From the NCBI RefSeq assembly GCF_000002235.5, contig NW_022145597.1, positions 24,072,923-24,136,922 of the forward strand: DNA of 64,000 nt. Reading direction: 5' to 3'. The DNA comes from Strongylocentrotus purpuratus (taxonomy: Eukaryota; Echinodermata; Echinoidea; Camarodonta; Strongylocentrotidae). Shown here one piece after another: positions 22,454 through 34,966 of the stretch (positions are counted from its first letter, which is position 1; each line of letters starts with the position of its first letter). The notes below the pieces were generated by a model, which made no database searches, was not told the DNA's origin, and saw only the letters and a list, made by a program, of their open reading frames with translations. The position numbers and the translations under genes were made by a program.

Positions 22454-24254
22454 TATTGTTCTTTGTCATGACACACAGGCGAAGAGGATCCTAATGACAA
22501 AGACAAACCATGAGGATAAAATGATAGTAACAAAATGGACGGAAAAAAAAATAAGGTGAAGCATACCTGATTTCGCAGGGAACCTGCTACCCGAGCCCCC
22601 TCCCCCGGATCTGCCACATATATATAACATTGTATTTGCAGATTTAGAGGTGCGTGTGCACTACATACATTTTGATTAATAGCTCAGTTACAAAAACAAT
22701 AGGCTTAGAATAGTCCAATCTCCTTCTACCATATTTACTCAAGGGTTCAAAATACAAAGCATGACTGTTAAATCAATATGTCGAAATATGTTTGCCCAAA
22801 TTTGTTTGTGTGTTCGTTAGCAACCCCCACCCCAGCAAGATAATTCTGGATCTGATATGTTCAACAGATCCAAGGCAGTATGACAGCTTCTCCTTTTGTA
22901 TTGGTTGTCAAGCAGACTAGAATCACGGCAACGGTATACACAAACAACGCTCTCAAGAAGAATCCGCCAATTTCGTTGATTGCTCGTGGCACATAGGCTC
23001 GTTCCTAGAAACCAACGACAAGACAGTCATAACTTTATCCGCCAACTACGGAGATGTCTCTGTCTTCCTAAACCGTTTCACGAAGAGCTTACTAGCTAGT
23101 ATCTCGTGAGATCGATATTATCGGCGAAAAGAGGAGCCGAGAATTAGCCTTAGTCGCAATACCACCAGATTATTACAAAATTAATATTAGGGAAAATGCA
23201 ATTATTTCAATGAATTAGAAATAAAAAAGATTAAAAATGATACCAAGAAATAAGAGATCCAATATACTTCCAAATTTGTGTAGATTAAACAATTGAAGTA
23301 CTTGTAAAATATAATTGTGAGTTTTTCATTACATGACCAGTGAATCAGTTTTGTTGTTGAGATGGGCACCCCCCGAATATTTTCATTTGATAGTTTATAA
23401 AAATACACCCTTATATTATTCTTTGAAAAAATACGATGTAATGAAATTTGTGTTCAAGGTTTTTGGCGTCAGCACAATATAAAATTACAAAACTTCAATA
23501 TTTCAAACGTTAAAACATATGTTTAAACCATTCACTTTGCATAATTGAAAATAAAATTCATCTCTAAATTAATATGGGTCTGAAAACTAAAGAATACACT
23601 TCAAACTATGGCTTGCCTGCCGTGGCAAAATACATATCCCTTCGACGAGTTTACAGTGTGGAAATAAAGGCGTATAATGAGTTTATTTAAGTGGGAAAAT
23701 CCTTAAATACAAACATGGCATATTTTCATTAGATTATCAAGTACAAAAAACGATAATTCACTGTTTAAGTGAATGTGTAGAAAAATCATAGTTGGAGGAT
23801 TTATTGTCCTTTTTTGCCAGCCATAGTCTACCCAATAAATGACATGTGATGGCGCTGCCCATCGACTAAATAGTTATGACAGAGATACGACGGTGTCAGA
23901 GGTGTCATAACTCCTTAGTCAGGATGTTGTCGTTGATCTTGGCAAAGAGGGCTTGGTGAAACACGTAGCGGACAAGTTGCTCACTAACGCTGATTTAGTC
24001 AAGAAGTTAGACTTATGACGGTTTGTAGGAACGGGCTCCAGACGTCGATGGAAGTTCGAGAAACCCAGTCGAAACGGTACCAACACTGAATCCTCAACAT
24101 GGTAAGCTGGTCATCTCTAGCTTTTACAAATTATTGGTCTTCATCTTAACCGGAGTTTTCAATAGAACTAGTTGATGTTGTTACTGTTCATTTGTCTAGA
24201 TATAGGATCAAGTTACAACTAGCTTTGAATCTGACTTTAAGTAGACTTTATTTC
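22454..24254. other. Intergenic, no gene recognised
   Basis: AT-rich sequence with no supportable exon. Two more GC-balanced patches (about 22850-23120 and 23830-24110) share a weak inverted similarity around CCTAGAAACC / GTAGGAACGGGC and may be remnants of an old element. Confidence 0.4.
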
Positions 24255-25325
24255 TAAGCATTTCCGAGCAACAGCTGCCCACAAAAGATAAATCCAAGGG
24301 CAAAAATCTATACTTTGAAAAGGTTTGATATTTCATACGTCAGTTTCAAGCTGACTGTTTCACCATAAAACGGTATGCTGCATGATAACACAACAACTAT
24401 GTTCGTCAGAATCACAAGCATACAGAGCTTACAAGGAGATAGGAACTGAAGTGATTACGCATAAATTACCCTCTGATTCGAATCGGAATGTTTGCATTTT
24501 CTTAGTTCTGATCACACTATGAATATGTCTGACAAAGAGAGCGGACAAAATATACAGTTCCTCAGGTAGACAAAGGAACATCCCTTCACTGCTATTATGT
24601 AAAAATGTGTAGAACAGGTGCCACACGCATATTCACCTTTTTACATAATAGCAGTGAAGGGATGTTCCATTGTCTACCTGAGGAACTGTATATTTTGTTC
24701 GCTCTCTTTGTCAGTCATGTTCATAGTGTCAGAAATCTGCGCAAAGTAACCTGTAAACCGGCGAGTTAAAACTTGACTTTTATCTACCAACGTCGTACTC
24801 AGAGATGTGTGCCGAGTTTAAACTGGATGGGAATGTAAGAATTAGATAATTTCCTGAAATGCATTTTAAAAAGTGAACAGTTTAGGAGCATCATAATGAA
24901 GTATTTTGACGAACCAGGCATATGTTTGCTATTATTGTGCAGACAAAAGAATGAATGTAGCTTTTAGAATACATAGTTTAAAATGTAGTCTTGTTATTCC
25001 GTTGATCTAAAAATGCATTGATTTTCATTTGTCTTATGAAGGCAGTGATACGAATATCTCAATTATTTTGTTATACTTTCTTGGCAAAACCTGTAGTATA
25101 CATTCTTTTCAAATGGCTTTGTTGAACATGCCCTTCACCTCCTAAACTTACTGGACTTTACACATGTATACACTTTTTGTACAATATGATTCGCAGCGCA
25201 AAAGCATTATACATACATTTTTTTACACCGTTTTTTGTTCGTTCTTTTTAAATATCTGTTGTCAATATTTTCCATTTTTACACGTGTTATGTAAGATATG
25301 ATAATTATTTGATAATTGTTATTTT
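24255..25325 (+). pseudogene. Orphan promoter, first exon and intron of a sixth family gene
   Basis: The sequence follows the gene 5 upstream region step by step: CCGAGCAACAGCTGCC, GTTCGTCAGAATCAC, AATCGGAATGTTTGCATTTT, the first-exon block (about 24768-24830), then intron landmarks GTAGCTTTTAGAATAC and ACTTTCTTGGCAAAAC. It stops near 25325, and no leader or coding exon follows. The TATA position reads CTGTAAACC, a 214 bp foldback element sits just upstream of it, and the donor aligned with GTATGT reads GAATGT. Position after spacer B mirrors that of gene 5 after gene 4. Confidence 0.65.
24515..24728. mobile_element. Foldback MITE with 91 bp arms in the orphan promoter
   Basis: Arms 24515-24605 and 24638-24728 are near-perfect inverted copies beginning CACTATGAA and containing GCGGACAAAATATACAG, with a 32 bp loop. 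Absent from the paralogous gene 5 promoter. A half copy lies at 32296-32422. Confidence 0.75.
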
Positions 25326-25395
25326 CTTAATGATGATGAGCGAGCTTTAGGCGAAGAAATTGAAGAAATTGAAGAAAAATTAGGAGCACATTTTA

Positions 25396-25620
25396 TGGTG
25401 AAGGGAAAAGGGGACACATATCCAAAGTTAGAAGGACAGTTATTAGAAAAGAAAAGTGTCAAAGTAAAAACCGGAATTATCAGAGGTGAAAATGGGGCAC
25501 TACTTGCACCTAATAAGGGGAACTCACCAGAGATAGAAAAGATCGCTTATTAGAAAGACAAGGGGCAGGTGTCAAAATAAAAGAGGGCACCTATGAGAGG
25601 TGAGAGCAGAAGGAGTATCA
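25396..25620 (+). repeat. Degenerate GGGGCACTTATCAGAGGTG-type repeat, locus 1
   Basis: Diverged short units such as GGAATTATCAGAGGTGAAAA and GGGGCACT. Same family as 40325-40865 (minus) and 56058-57345 (plus). Confidence 0.55.
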
Positions 25621-26313
25621 ATTTAACGGGCAGAAAATTGATGGGAAATTGGTCGAGGCTAAATTTCAAATCAGAGAAGCTGTCAGAGCTTTCAGTAACG
25701 TGAAGGAATAGTTTTACAACTTGATATTTGGTTGATTTTTGTTTTGATAATGCAAAACAAACAACCGAAACCCATCTGAAAAGTGGAGTATCGGGACGTT
25801 AGTCATCCGTCCAATGTAGTGTGGTACAATTACCACTAATCATAGCTATTCAATAAAACAGGTTTGCTTTCTTATCTTTCACATTTTATACTGCAATGAT
25901 GGCTCAAAAAATCATCAAAAGAACTTGACCACAAAATAGAGGAACAGTGCGAAAAATACTGTACAATGTATTTAAAATCAAATGATATGTTCGATCTTTC
26001 CATAACGTCCCGACATTTGGGTCTATATCAAATTCTTTATTGTTATTAGACGTCTCTTAAGGCACTTAGAAATATTTGTCTCTTGTAATGTGACTAATGT
26101 CCAATCAGTATAGACACAAAAATGTATTCATAAAAAGGTAACAAAACCGACAGAGAGCAACAAAATGTTATAGGTGGGTTTGGAATCGCAAGTTGCAAGC
26201 ATGTTATTAAGAAGAAATGATCAAAAATAACATCTACGACAAACGACAGAGGATTTTCATGTTTATCGACGTTATATTCTTGAGAGGACACACTGATATT
26301 TACGTCTTATTTG

Positions 26314-26770
26314 AAGGTAATACAAAGATTTGGTATGAGGTCATGAATTTGGTTCAAATGAACATATTGGAAGCACATGCGATCCTACAATATTCAGTGA
26401 TCGTTGTCGCGGTTGAAATCGAGTCTAACGTATGAAATTGTAAATAATAAGCTCCCTCTCAAGGTCAAGATATTAAATAAGTTATTAAACAATGTTTCTT
26501 GACTAAAATCGACCGATAAGCTATTCCCGTTTTGGAATTATATATCACAACTACATATTCTGAGATTTTCATGGTCGCAGCTACCATTGTACGGCCGTAG
26601 GCGCTATTTGAAATTCATCAACATTTAATTTATCTCGATAGCAAAAGTGTTTTAGGGGCTAAATTGTATAGTGCTTATATTACATCCACACGGGCATCAC
26701 AATATATCAAAATTGTAAAGAATCACTATCCACCCAATTTTCAAAATTTCCCAACACTTTGTATTACCTT
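26314..26770 (+). mobile_element. Inverted-repeat element, copy 1
   Basis: Ends AAGGTAATACAAAG and CTTTGTATTACCTT are inverted repeats. The interior matches 51513-52016 in opposite orientation over essentially its full length. No coding capacity, so probably a MITE. Confidence 0.6.
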
Positions 26771-27390
26771 TAACGTTTCATCATATAAAAAGAAATTTCA
26801 AACTGCTTGAGATTCTGTAACCCATTTCATTGATTCATTATTAGATACTTAACAAGAAGTATCATTCAATGTGATTAAAATTGGAATCCCCTTTGATTTG
26901 TTATTAGACGTTATTGCTTTTTTCTGTCAAGATGTTTTTCTTTTGGAGATGTTTCTCTTTACCTCATAGACACTTCAAATAACTATCTCTCTCGTAACGT
27001 CCAATGAATGTAGACAAAAATTCGGGCTGATGAATAAGATTGAGAATAACTATTATCGTTTTCAAATATTTAGGGATAAATATCTTCAAAGGCGACTTGC
27101 ATGTATCCCCCCTCTACTTTAGTTTCTTTGAAAGTTTTGTAATTTGACTATTACATCATTTTGCATGAATCTTTAAATTTTCATCTAAAGACTCGATGCA
27201 AAAAAGCATTAACGCATTAACGCTTTTGAACATTTTTTTTGTTTTGTTTTGTTTTTACTTTCTGTCAAGACGTTTTTTTCTCTCTATACGGACATGACTC
27301 GAATTTGTCTTTCGTAATAAAGAACAAGATCCGGCAAGATAGAGAACTACTTTTATATATTCGGTGTACATCGTTCGCAGATGTCTGAAC
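26771..27390. other. Intergenic, no gene recognised
   Basis: AT-rich. Contains weak repeats of a TTATTAGACGT...GTCTC...TAA[CT]GTCCAAT module also present near 26040-26105. Confidence 0.35.
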
Positions 27391-27852
27391 TCCCTTTCAT
27401 AGTGCTTCTATCGGAGTCACACCGATGAAAATACCGATTGAATTTTCCTTATGTAAAAAAAAAGGTAAAACCGCCGCTTTCCCTCCTGTCCTTTAACCGC
27501 GGTTGATATTCACTCGCTGTGGCGATCGAGCCCATGCAGGAAGTGAATAAATTATTGCGCAATTATTAAGCCCCCGCGCCCCATCTAGCTAGCATTCAAC
27601 AACAAGTCAACAAACACAGCTGGGTACGATAAAGCGCGCGTACACTGCAACCTTTGACCATTTTCATCGGACTTTTAATCGGTGTTTTCTCCCGAATACA
27701 TTCACAGCTGTTTCATCGGTGTCACACCGATAGAGGGAGAATTTAATCGCCTTTTTATCTTTTTTTCATCGGCTATACTATCGGCTTTTTCTCCTCTGTA
27801 CCATTCATAGTGGCCGTTCATCGGATGCGTCCGGATGCATCCGATGAAAATC
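27390..27852. repeat. ATCGG-rich non-coding repeat block
   Basis: Three spaced direct repeats of TTCATAGTG-like sequence, each followed by a CATCGG...CCGATG palindrome (about 27395-27435, 27705-27740, 27806-27850), with further CATCGG words between. CpG-rich relative to flanks. Probably a non-autonomous element, but ends are not clear. Confidence 0.4.
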
Positions 27853-27861
27853 AGGCCAGTT

Positions 27862-30290
27862 TAGGACATCATGAATACGGAGAAATGAACAACAGAGGAT
27901 CGAGAAAAGCTTTTGAACTTTTTTATGGCTAACAATCTAGCAATCGCAAATACCATGTTCAAACAGAAGAAGGCAAGTCGTGAATGGACATGGGAGTCGC
28001 CAGATGGGAGGACCAAAACAAGATAGACTTTTCATTGTGAACAACAAATGGAAATCAAGCGTCCAATGCACTAGAAGTTTTCCAAGTGCTGATGTGGCCT
28101 CAGATCACCAACCGGTTATCTGCAATTTCAAGCTACAATTCAAAACTAAACCCAAACAAAACAAAATTAAGAGATAATGATGTGTCAAAACTGAAAGATG
28201 AAACTACATCAAAAACCTACCGGGAAGCAATCGGAGGGAAGTTCAGATCTTTGCTTGATCACTACATAGATAGCATCTAGGAAAAGATTAAACAAACATT
28301 TAACACCACAGCAGAGGATGTTCTGGGAATGAAAAGGAATAGACCTCAGGAAGCATGGATCTCACAAGAAGGGCTAGATCTCAGCGAAGAACGCAGTAAA
28401 ATCAAACAAGCCAAACAAAACGACCCTTCACTGAAACCAAGGTACAACTTTCTGAACAGAGAGATAAAGAGGAAGACTGGAGGCTGTAAGTGGCTTAAAG
28501 ACCTTTGCAGTAGAGTAGAAAACGCACACCAAGCTGCTAAATCAAAGGAGGTTCATGCAACATTTAAGAAAATTAACAAACCGTATCAAACAGTGTACCC
28601 AACAGCTGTTCAGATGGCCCAGAGCCGAACATACTGAAGGAAGAAATTAAAAGTGCAATAAAAAAGCAAATTCAGTGAGAATAAGGCGTCAGTATTTCAT
28701 ACAGTCACTTCTGAGGAATCAAAGCAGCTGGAGAAACAGGAACAGATATTTTTCATAGTATCTCTGTAACCAGATATGGGAATCTGAGAAATTCCCGGAG
28801 GAATGGGGAAGAGCAATAATAACCCCAATATACAAGAAGAAAGATAAACTAGACTGCGGGAACTACAGGTATAAGTCTGCTGTCTCATGCAGGCAAAGTA
28901 TACTGACCATAATCCTACAAGGAGAATTCTCAAAAGAACAGAAGGAATCCTCTCTGAATCCCAGGCAGGATTCAGACCAAGCAGGGCTACGACAGACCAA
29001 ATATTCACGCTAACACAAATCGCTGAAAAATACCTGGACAAGAATAGAAGCCTGTACTGCTGCTATATCGACTTTCAGAAGGCTTTTGATTCGGTATGGC
29101 AGAAGGGCCTGTGGTGTGGAAGGCGATGCTGCTTTGGATATCCTAGCAAGCACTGTATGAACAATCCGAGAGTGCGGTCAGAGTAAATGGAGAGCTGACA
29201 GAGTGGTTCAAGACAACCGTTGGAGTCATGCAGGGGTGTGCCATCTCCCCACAACTTTTCAACATACTCCTCGAGCTAGTTATGATCATGGCAATGGACG
29301 AAGTCCAAATAGGAGCCCAAATTCAAGGAACCTGGATAAACAACCTACGTTTTACAGACGACATCGTCTTAATAGCAGAGACACCAGAGGAACTGCAGAC
29401 ACTTGTGGATAAAGTCTACAAGGCAAGCTGTGACCTTAATGGTCTCAAGGTGAACATAACAAAGGAAGTGCAACCTTAACATTGACATAGCCAACGACAG
29501 ACTAAAACAGGTGGAAGATTGTGTGTACCTGGGGGAGGGGGGGGGGGGGGAATAGCGTGAAAACGGCTCAAGCGGCTCAAGAGACACCAGAGGAACTGCA
29601 GACACTTGTGGATAAAGTCTACAAGGCAAGCTGTGACCTTGGTCTCAAGGTGAACATAACAAAGGACGTGCAACCTTAACATTGACATAGCCAACGACAG
29701 ACTAAAACAGGTGGAAGATTTTGTGTACCTGGGGGAGGGGGGGGGGGGAATAGCGTAAAAACGGCTCAAGCTCGAATGAACATTTAAAAAAAACGTATCA
29801 AGAAAGCAGGGGCAGCTTTCCAAAGATTAATTTAATAACATCTGGACATCAAAAAACATTAGTAGTCACACAAAAATGCAACTGCACAAAACACTTCCTC
29901 TCAATACTACTTTATGGGCAGAATCCTGGACAGTAAGGAAAGAAGATAGCAGCAGGCTTCAAGTAGTTGAAATGGCATGCCTCCGTCGCATATTGGGGAA
30001 ACACACACATCAAAGAATCCCTCAACCTCGATCAAGATTTCATGGACAAAGTCTCGACTAAAAGACTCAAATATTTCGGTCACGTCCTACGAATGAAACC
30101 CTCAAGATATCCCAAAATTGCTGTTGAAGAAAACGTCGCAGGAAATCGACCCAGAGGCCGTCCACCCAAAAGATGGCTCGACTGCATCTCAGAGGACTGC
30201 AAAGCAAGATCCATAACAAGGCTGACAGATGCATCAACACTGACTGCAGACAGAAATACCTGGCATATCATCACCATACAGAAGCCATGA
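27862..30290 (+). mobile_element. RTE-type LINE remnant
   Basis: The order of domains is intact but the reading frame is broken many times. Endonuclease C-terminal part: NNLAIANTMFKQKK, WTWESPDGRTK, SADVASDHQPVI. Reverse transcriptase: ILSESQAGFRPSRATTDQIF, IDFQKAFDSVW, then GVMQGCAISPQLFNILLE and INNLRFTDDIVLIAET, where FTDD replaces the usual YADD. C-terminal part: FGHVLRM and RPRGRPPKRWLDCI. This order is typical of RTE/BovB-like elements often annotated as craniofacial development protein 2-like. 5'-truncated, missing most of the endonuclease. A block of about 200 bp is duplicated in tandem inside it. Confidence 0.75.
29380..29768 (+). repeat. 200 bp tandem duplication inside the LINE
   Basis: AGACACCAGAGGAACTGCAG... 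recurs at about 29381 and 29582, each copy running to a poly-G tract and AATAGCGT.AAAACGGCTC. It occurred after the element had inserted. Confidence 0.75.
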
Positions 30291-30479
30291 CGAGGCCCCT
30301 TGCCTGCGTGGACGGCATAAGTCAAGCAAGTCAGGATCTCTATGAGCATGCCTCATACGCGGGCTGCGCACTAACAAATCGTTGGATAGTACTGGAAACT
30401 ATTGAACGCCTTTTCATGAAAGACATGGGATAGTCTCAGTAAATAAATCACACGTGACCGCGCATGACCAATCATTTGA

Positions 30480-31140
30480 TTAGGATCTGGGAGTGAGTTG
30501 TACAGTGCGTCCCAGAAAAAACGAAACCGAGAAGTATCGATGTTTTATCATAACTTAGTCACATTTATGATTAATAAATGACACATATTTGGAAAGCTTA
30601 CATCCTCCTCTTTCATCTGGTGCAACTCATAATGATGCACATTTCACGCATGAGTGATTAAAATGAATTTGAAGAGAGGAAACCACTACTTTGAACAAAC
30701 AGAACTTTGTTTTTCCTAGCTCATTTATCCTGATTGAGGTTTAATATATGTGTTGATAGGACTTCTATCTTCAGTGAAAGTGCATTGAACTGTGTAGATA
30801 GGACTTCTATCTTCAGTGAAAGTGCGTTTCACTGTGTAGATAGTAGCCTATCTACACAGTGTAACCAGGAAGCTGTAATGAATGGAGATCCCGTCCAAGA
30901 GGCCCCTTTGAAGTCATCCGTGGCACCGCGCGTCTTTTGTTTCCCCTACCGTAATCCCCTTGATCCCTCTCCGAGACCATACAGCCCCCTAGTGGCTCTA
31001 AGTCTCCCCGTTCCACCCACAGCCAGGCCAGCGAGCAAGGCGGCTTAAATGCGTTGCTGGCCCGTACTTGGGGCGAAATATGGGGATGAAGGGACAACTT
31101 CTAACCCTCGTTCACCAAATGCGCAAACATATAACACAAT
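30480..31140. other. Intergenic with short repeats and a hairpin
   Basis: TAGGACTTCTATCTTCAGTG is repeated twice (about 30758 and 30802). A perfect 14 bp hairpin (CACTGTGTAGATAG, 30830-30843 with 30848-30861) follows. From 30866 the sequence is a gapped inverted relative of 31395-31672. Confidence 0.45.
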
Positions 31141-31371
31141 TTTTTTTTTTTAGGGAGATAGACCTTTGGACTACCTTCCTAGCTATATACAAATTTCGGA
31201 AATTTTCGGAAAATGTCAATAATTAGATGAGAAAATCATGATGATGAAAACCTTACATTCGCTCTAACTCACGATTTCCTTGGTCAATTTTGCTGATTGA
31301 AATGGTTTTGTCTTCAGTAGAGCCGTCCGAGCACGAAAAAAGCATTTGATGACCAATAACAGTTACATTGG

Positions 31372-31695
31372 TCATATGTTGGGAATTCTGTATAAACATG
31401 ACCTAATTTTTTCGGTGCCACGCATGTCTTCAAAGCTCGATGCCTGCACATTTGTACGACCGAGTGAATAGAGAACTTCGGGAAGCAGAAGGCGTTGCAT
31501 AACATTTCGTAATATTGGAATACCAGAGGGGAACTGTGCATTATAAGGACAGCTGTTGATGGCTGGAGAGGGTAACATTTCTTTTTGTGAAGCCAAGTTA
31601 ATCTTGAATATCGTTTCCTCGGGAAATTCTTTCGAGACGGTATCTCCATTCATTACAGCTTCCTGGTGCAACGAACCTTTTGCTTCTCCCAGCAA
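31372..31695 (-). other. Unrecognised 107-codon open frame
   Basis: Continuous minus-strand frame starting MLGEAKGSLHQEAVMNGD. I recognise no domain, signal or splice context. A shortened inverted relative at 30866-30935 retains the AGGAAGCTGTAATGAATGG end and the GTGGCACCG end but lacks about 200 nt between them. It could be an exon, an element fragment or chance. Confidence 0.2.
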
Positions 31696-31699
31696 TGAT

Positions 31700-32290
31700 G
31701 GGCGACCTATCTTTCATCACATGATTTACTTTTGACCAATCGCAGAGCAAGATTCTTAGTATGTCGAATATGATAATTTATTATGTTTTGACCGAATATG
31801 AATAAAGAAATTTTAATTGACATAGTTTCTCATTACGTGTTTGAAGTAATGAACCTGTAAGATATACTTTTGAATTTTTGATATGTATGGCGCAATGAAA
31901 CATAAAAATGTGATTTACTCAGAATATGGGGCTATCAAAAATGATTATACCATCAAAGTTTTTAACGCACCATAAATCTTTCCATTGAAATCTCTTTCCT
32001 GAAAAGTCACATGCAAAGTATCATAATATACATATACCGAGCATTTATTTTGTTTGTCTCTTTTCCTCTGTTTGACCTCTATACATTGATTTTAATATTG
32101 ACAGTAACTGCAGCTATAATTTCTATTGTACTGCAACGAACTAACCATTAAAATAAGAAATAATTTCTTACGTCTTCTCTAAATTTCATAGATTGATACT
32201 ATAGGTCTTGTTATACCACATGTAAAAGGGATCTACAGTCCGTAAACTCTGAGACAAGAACAATAAGAAGGTTTTTGGGGACGGGCATGA
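31700..32290. other. Intergenic, nothing recognised
   Basis: AT-rich with no supportable feature. Confidence 0.4.
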
Positions 32291-32295
32291 AGAAG

Positions 32296-32422
32296 CACTA
32301 TGAACATGACAGACAAAGAAAGCGGACAAAATATACAGTTCCTCAGATAGACAAAGGAACATCCCTTCACTGCTATTATGTAAAAAGGTGAATATGCATG
32401 TGACACCTGTTCTACACATTTC
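32296..32422. mobile_element. Half copy of the foldback MITE
   Basis: One arm (CACTATGAACATGAC... to TGTAAAAA) plus the loop matching the element at 24515-24728; the second arm is missing. Confidence 0.6.
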
Positions 32423-32428
32423 TACTGT

Positions 32429-32810
32429 ATTGTAATTTTACTCTAAAGAATCTTTACGGCGAACATGCTTTTGAGCTTAACCCACGGTCCCGATCGGGTC
32501 ACAATCAGTGATCATCCAATTATTTGTTTGCTTTTTAATGTAAAACCTACCAGCGATCAATCAAGGTGCGTTTTTATTGTATCAAAGCGGAACGAAGTAA
32601 TACCCTTGTTTGGACATCCTTACACTTCAAATAGTTTCCATTGTAATTTTACTCTATAGAATGTATTCGACAAACATGTTTTGAGCGCTTCTATAGCACC
32701 CAGCTCTTTAGGTTACTGTCAATGATTTTGTTAGATGTAAAATCCGCCAGCGTAAAAATCTTTCTTCTTTACCCTTGTCAGAACTCTTCTTTACCCTTGT
32801 CAGAACCCTA
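32429..32810. repeat. Diverged direct duplication
   Basis: ATTGTAATTTTACTCTA...GAACATG.TTTTGAGC occurs near 32430 and again near 32640, and TTCTTTACCCTTGTCAGAAC is duplicated at about 32766-32810. Confidence 0.5.
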
Positions 32811-32959
32811 GCCGTATGAAATATCTTATTCACCTACGATACTGTGACATGATATAAAGAGTGTACCTGTCCGTATATCATGGTATGACTCATGGAAATA
32901 GATTTGTGTGCTTTCCAGACAAAGTCACTCTTTTGTGTGTCTCTCTTTTGTTTTAGAGA

Positions 32960-33060
32960 ATCCAGGTCTATGCATGGCCCTGGGAAGCGGGGGTGCTGCA
33001 GCACCCCCGGAATTTTTCCAGGGGGGGGGGGGCACAGCACCCCCTGCAATTTTGTTGGTA
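32960..33060. repeat. GC-rich palindromic repeat fragment
   Basis: GGGGGTGCTGCAGCACCCCC is a perfect 20 bp palindrome, followed by a poly-G tract and CACAGCACCCC. It looks like the end of a dispersed element. Confidence 0.35.
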
Positions 33061-33259
33061 TGATATATGGTTTGCTGAGAACAAAAAGACGACTCTCTGC
33101 ACGAAATTGTATTATGGCGTTGATTTGTACTTTAATCAAATGACCAACGATGTGAGTCAAATGTCGTCGAACAACGCAGTTCAGATGTTGAAGAATATAT
33201 AATTCAATCTGCATAAAAAGAACAAACAAATTGAACCGGAAATTAGACATGTACCTTCA

Positions 33260-34840
33260 GTACCTTGATTAACACTGAATACATATTTGTCTAGACTATG
33301 AAGCTCTGAATTGTACTTCTTATATAAATAATAAACTTGACTGAACTATCAAAACATGTCTCTCTGTGTCATTATTGAATAATAATTGTTGTATCTTATC
33401 TTGCATCATGACCACTAGTCATCAGATACATATGTAGTCTAAATCATAATTATCTTCATGAAATATCTGCAATAATTACCTTGCAAATATGAAAGTGTAA
33501 ACTACTCCAGTAATCCTTTTGTATTGGAAAATAAATCTCAAGCCATGTATATCAAGTTCAACTTGAGCAAAATTCAACTTGCAATATTATTATGCACATC
33601 ACAACTCTTGCATAACTTTTCTCTAACCAAGTTAAAATAACCTAGCCCAGTTTGATTCATTTCAGACACTCAGTTAACATATAAATCCCTCATGCCTTTT
33701 TGATTTCTCCATTAATAATTGTTGTACAGATTTATAAGCTTTCATAAACAAGCCCCTGACAAAAACACTCATTGATGTAAACAATGCAACAAATTGATGT
33801 GCTAACTTCAGTTTTGGTTTCATGCTCAAAACCTATGTAAATTGCACCTCCTTTTAAACACAGGAAAGTAACATTAAATTCTTGAAGAATTATTAATAAA
33901 AACAGCTTGACCTCATCTCGATAGTTATTTCCTTTCATACCCTTTTCCATTATAAGGATTATATTTTGTTTTCATATCTCATTTTTTCCCACGAAACTTG
34001 TCGCATTCTTATATCTTACTGCAGCGACAGGAAATATGCAAATTAAATGCAAATGAACATAAACCACGAGAATTCACTTTTCGTTTCACATTTTAGTAAT
34101 TTGTTCATAAAGTCATTAAACCTAATATTAAAGCAAACTTACTTCTTGGGCAGGAACTATAAACTTTCTTAAACATAATGAGAGTCGGCCAAACTTCTAG
34201 CTTGACGAAATCTGCACATACGGTTGAAATTTCAAGCCTTCGGTCGAAACTTGTGCCTCGGGTTTTCTGACATGTTTCGAAGCTAAAATTAGCCACCTAT
34301 AAACGGCCGTAAACCGAAAAATCTATGGTATCTTTCAATGAACAAGAAAAGAGTAAATATCAGCAAATCCACTAGAAATAAGTTTCGATCAACGAAACAA
34401 TATATTTACTGTATATCATTATATATTTTTAAAATTTTATTTCTGCATTTTTTCCAAATAAAATATAACTGAATAACAAAGAACATAATATACATGTAAG
34501 GTATAATACAACATAAACAAACAATAATTTCTTCATGTCAAAATGTTTTTTTACATAATATATGTACATACAATAACGAAACTTATTATTTCCATAACAT
34601 ATTATCATAAATTTAAAGTATTATCCGAACTATTCTGTTGGAAAAGTGCAGGAGACCGCAATCGTAAGCAAAGCTTGACAAGGATGGCGGCCTCAAAAAA
34701 ATATGCTTCGCTTACAAAATTGTCACACAGCTGACAGCAACGAATGAAGATTAGAAAGTACAAAATTATAACGTTTCTTTCACAAAATCCTATAAAATGA
34801 CCCCTCGAAGCGATGTTTTTTTTTTAATATAACACACACA
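33260..34840. other. Intergenic, no gene recognised
   Basis: AT-rich sequence. Two octamer words ATGCAAAT lie 11 bp apart (34036-34043, 34047-34054). No exon with splice sites and conservation clues was found. Confidence 0.4.
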
Positions 34841-34849
34841 CACACAAAA

Positions 34850-34935
34850 TATTTCCTCTTACCCCCCCCCCGCTTATTCGGCGGTAAGCTGAGTTGTTGC
34901 GAAATTTTTGGGACAAAAACAAAAAATGTCCTCTT

Positions 34936-34966
<31 letters not shown>

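Noticed and set aside
32834-33250. 138-codon minus-strand frame as a gene
   Set aside because: It spans a G/C-tract and a palindromic repeat, has no recognisable domain, and has unremarkable codon structure.
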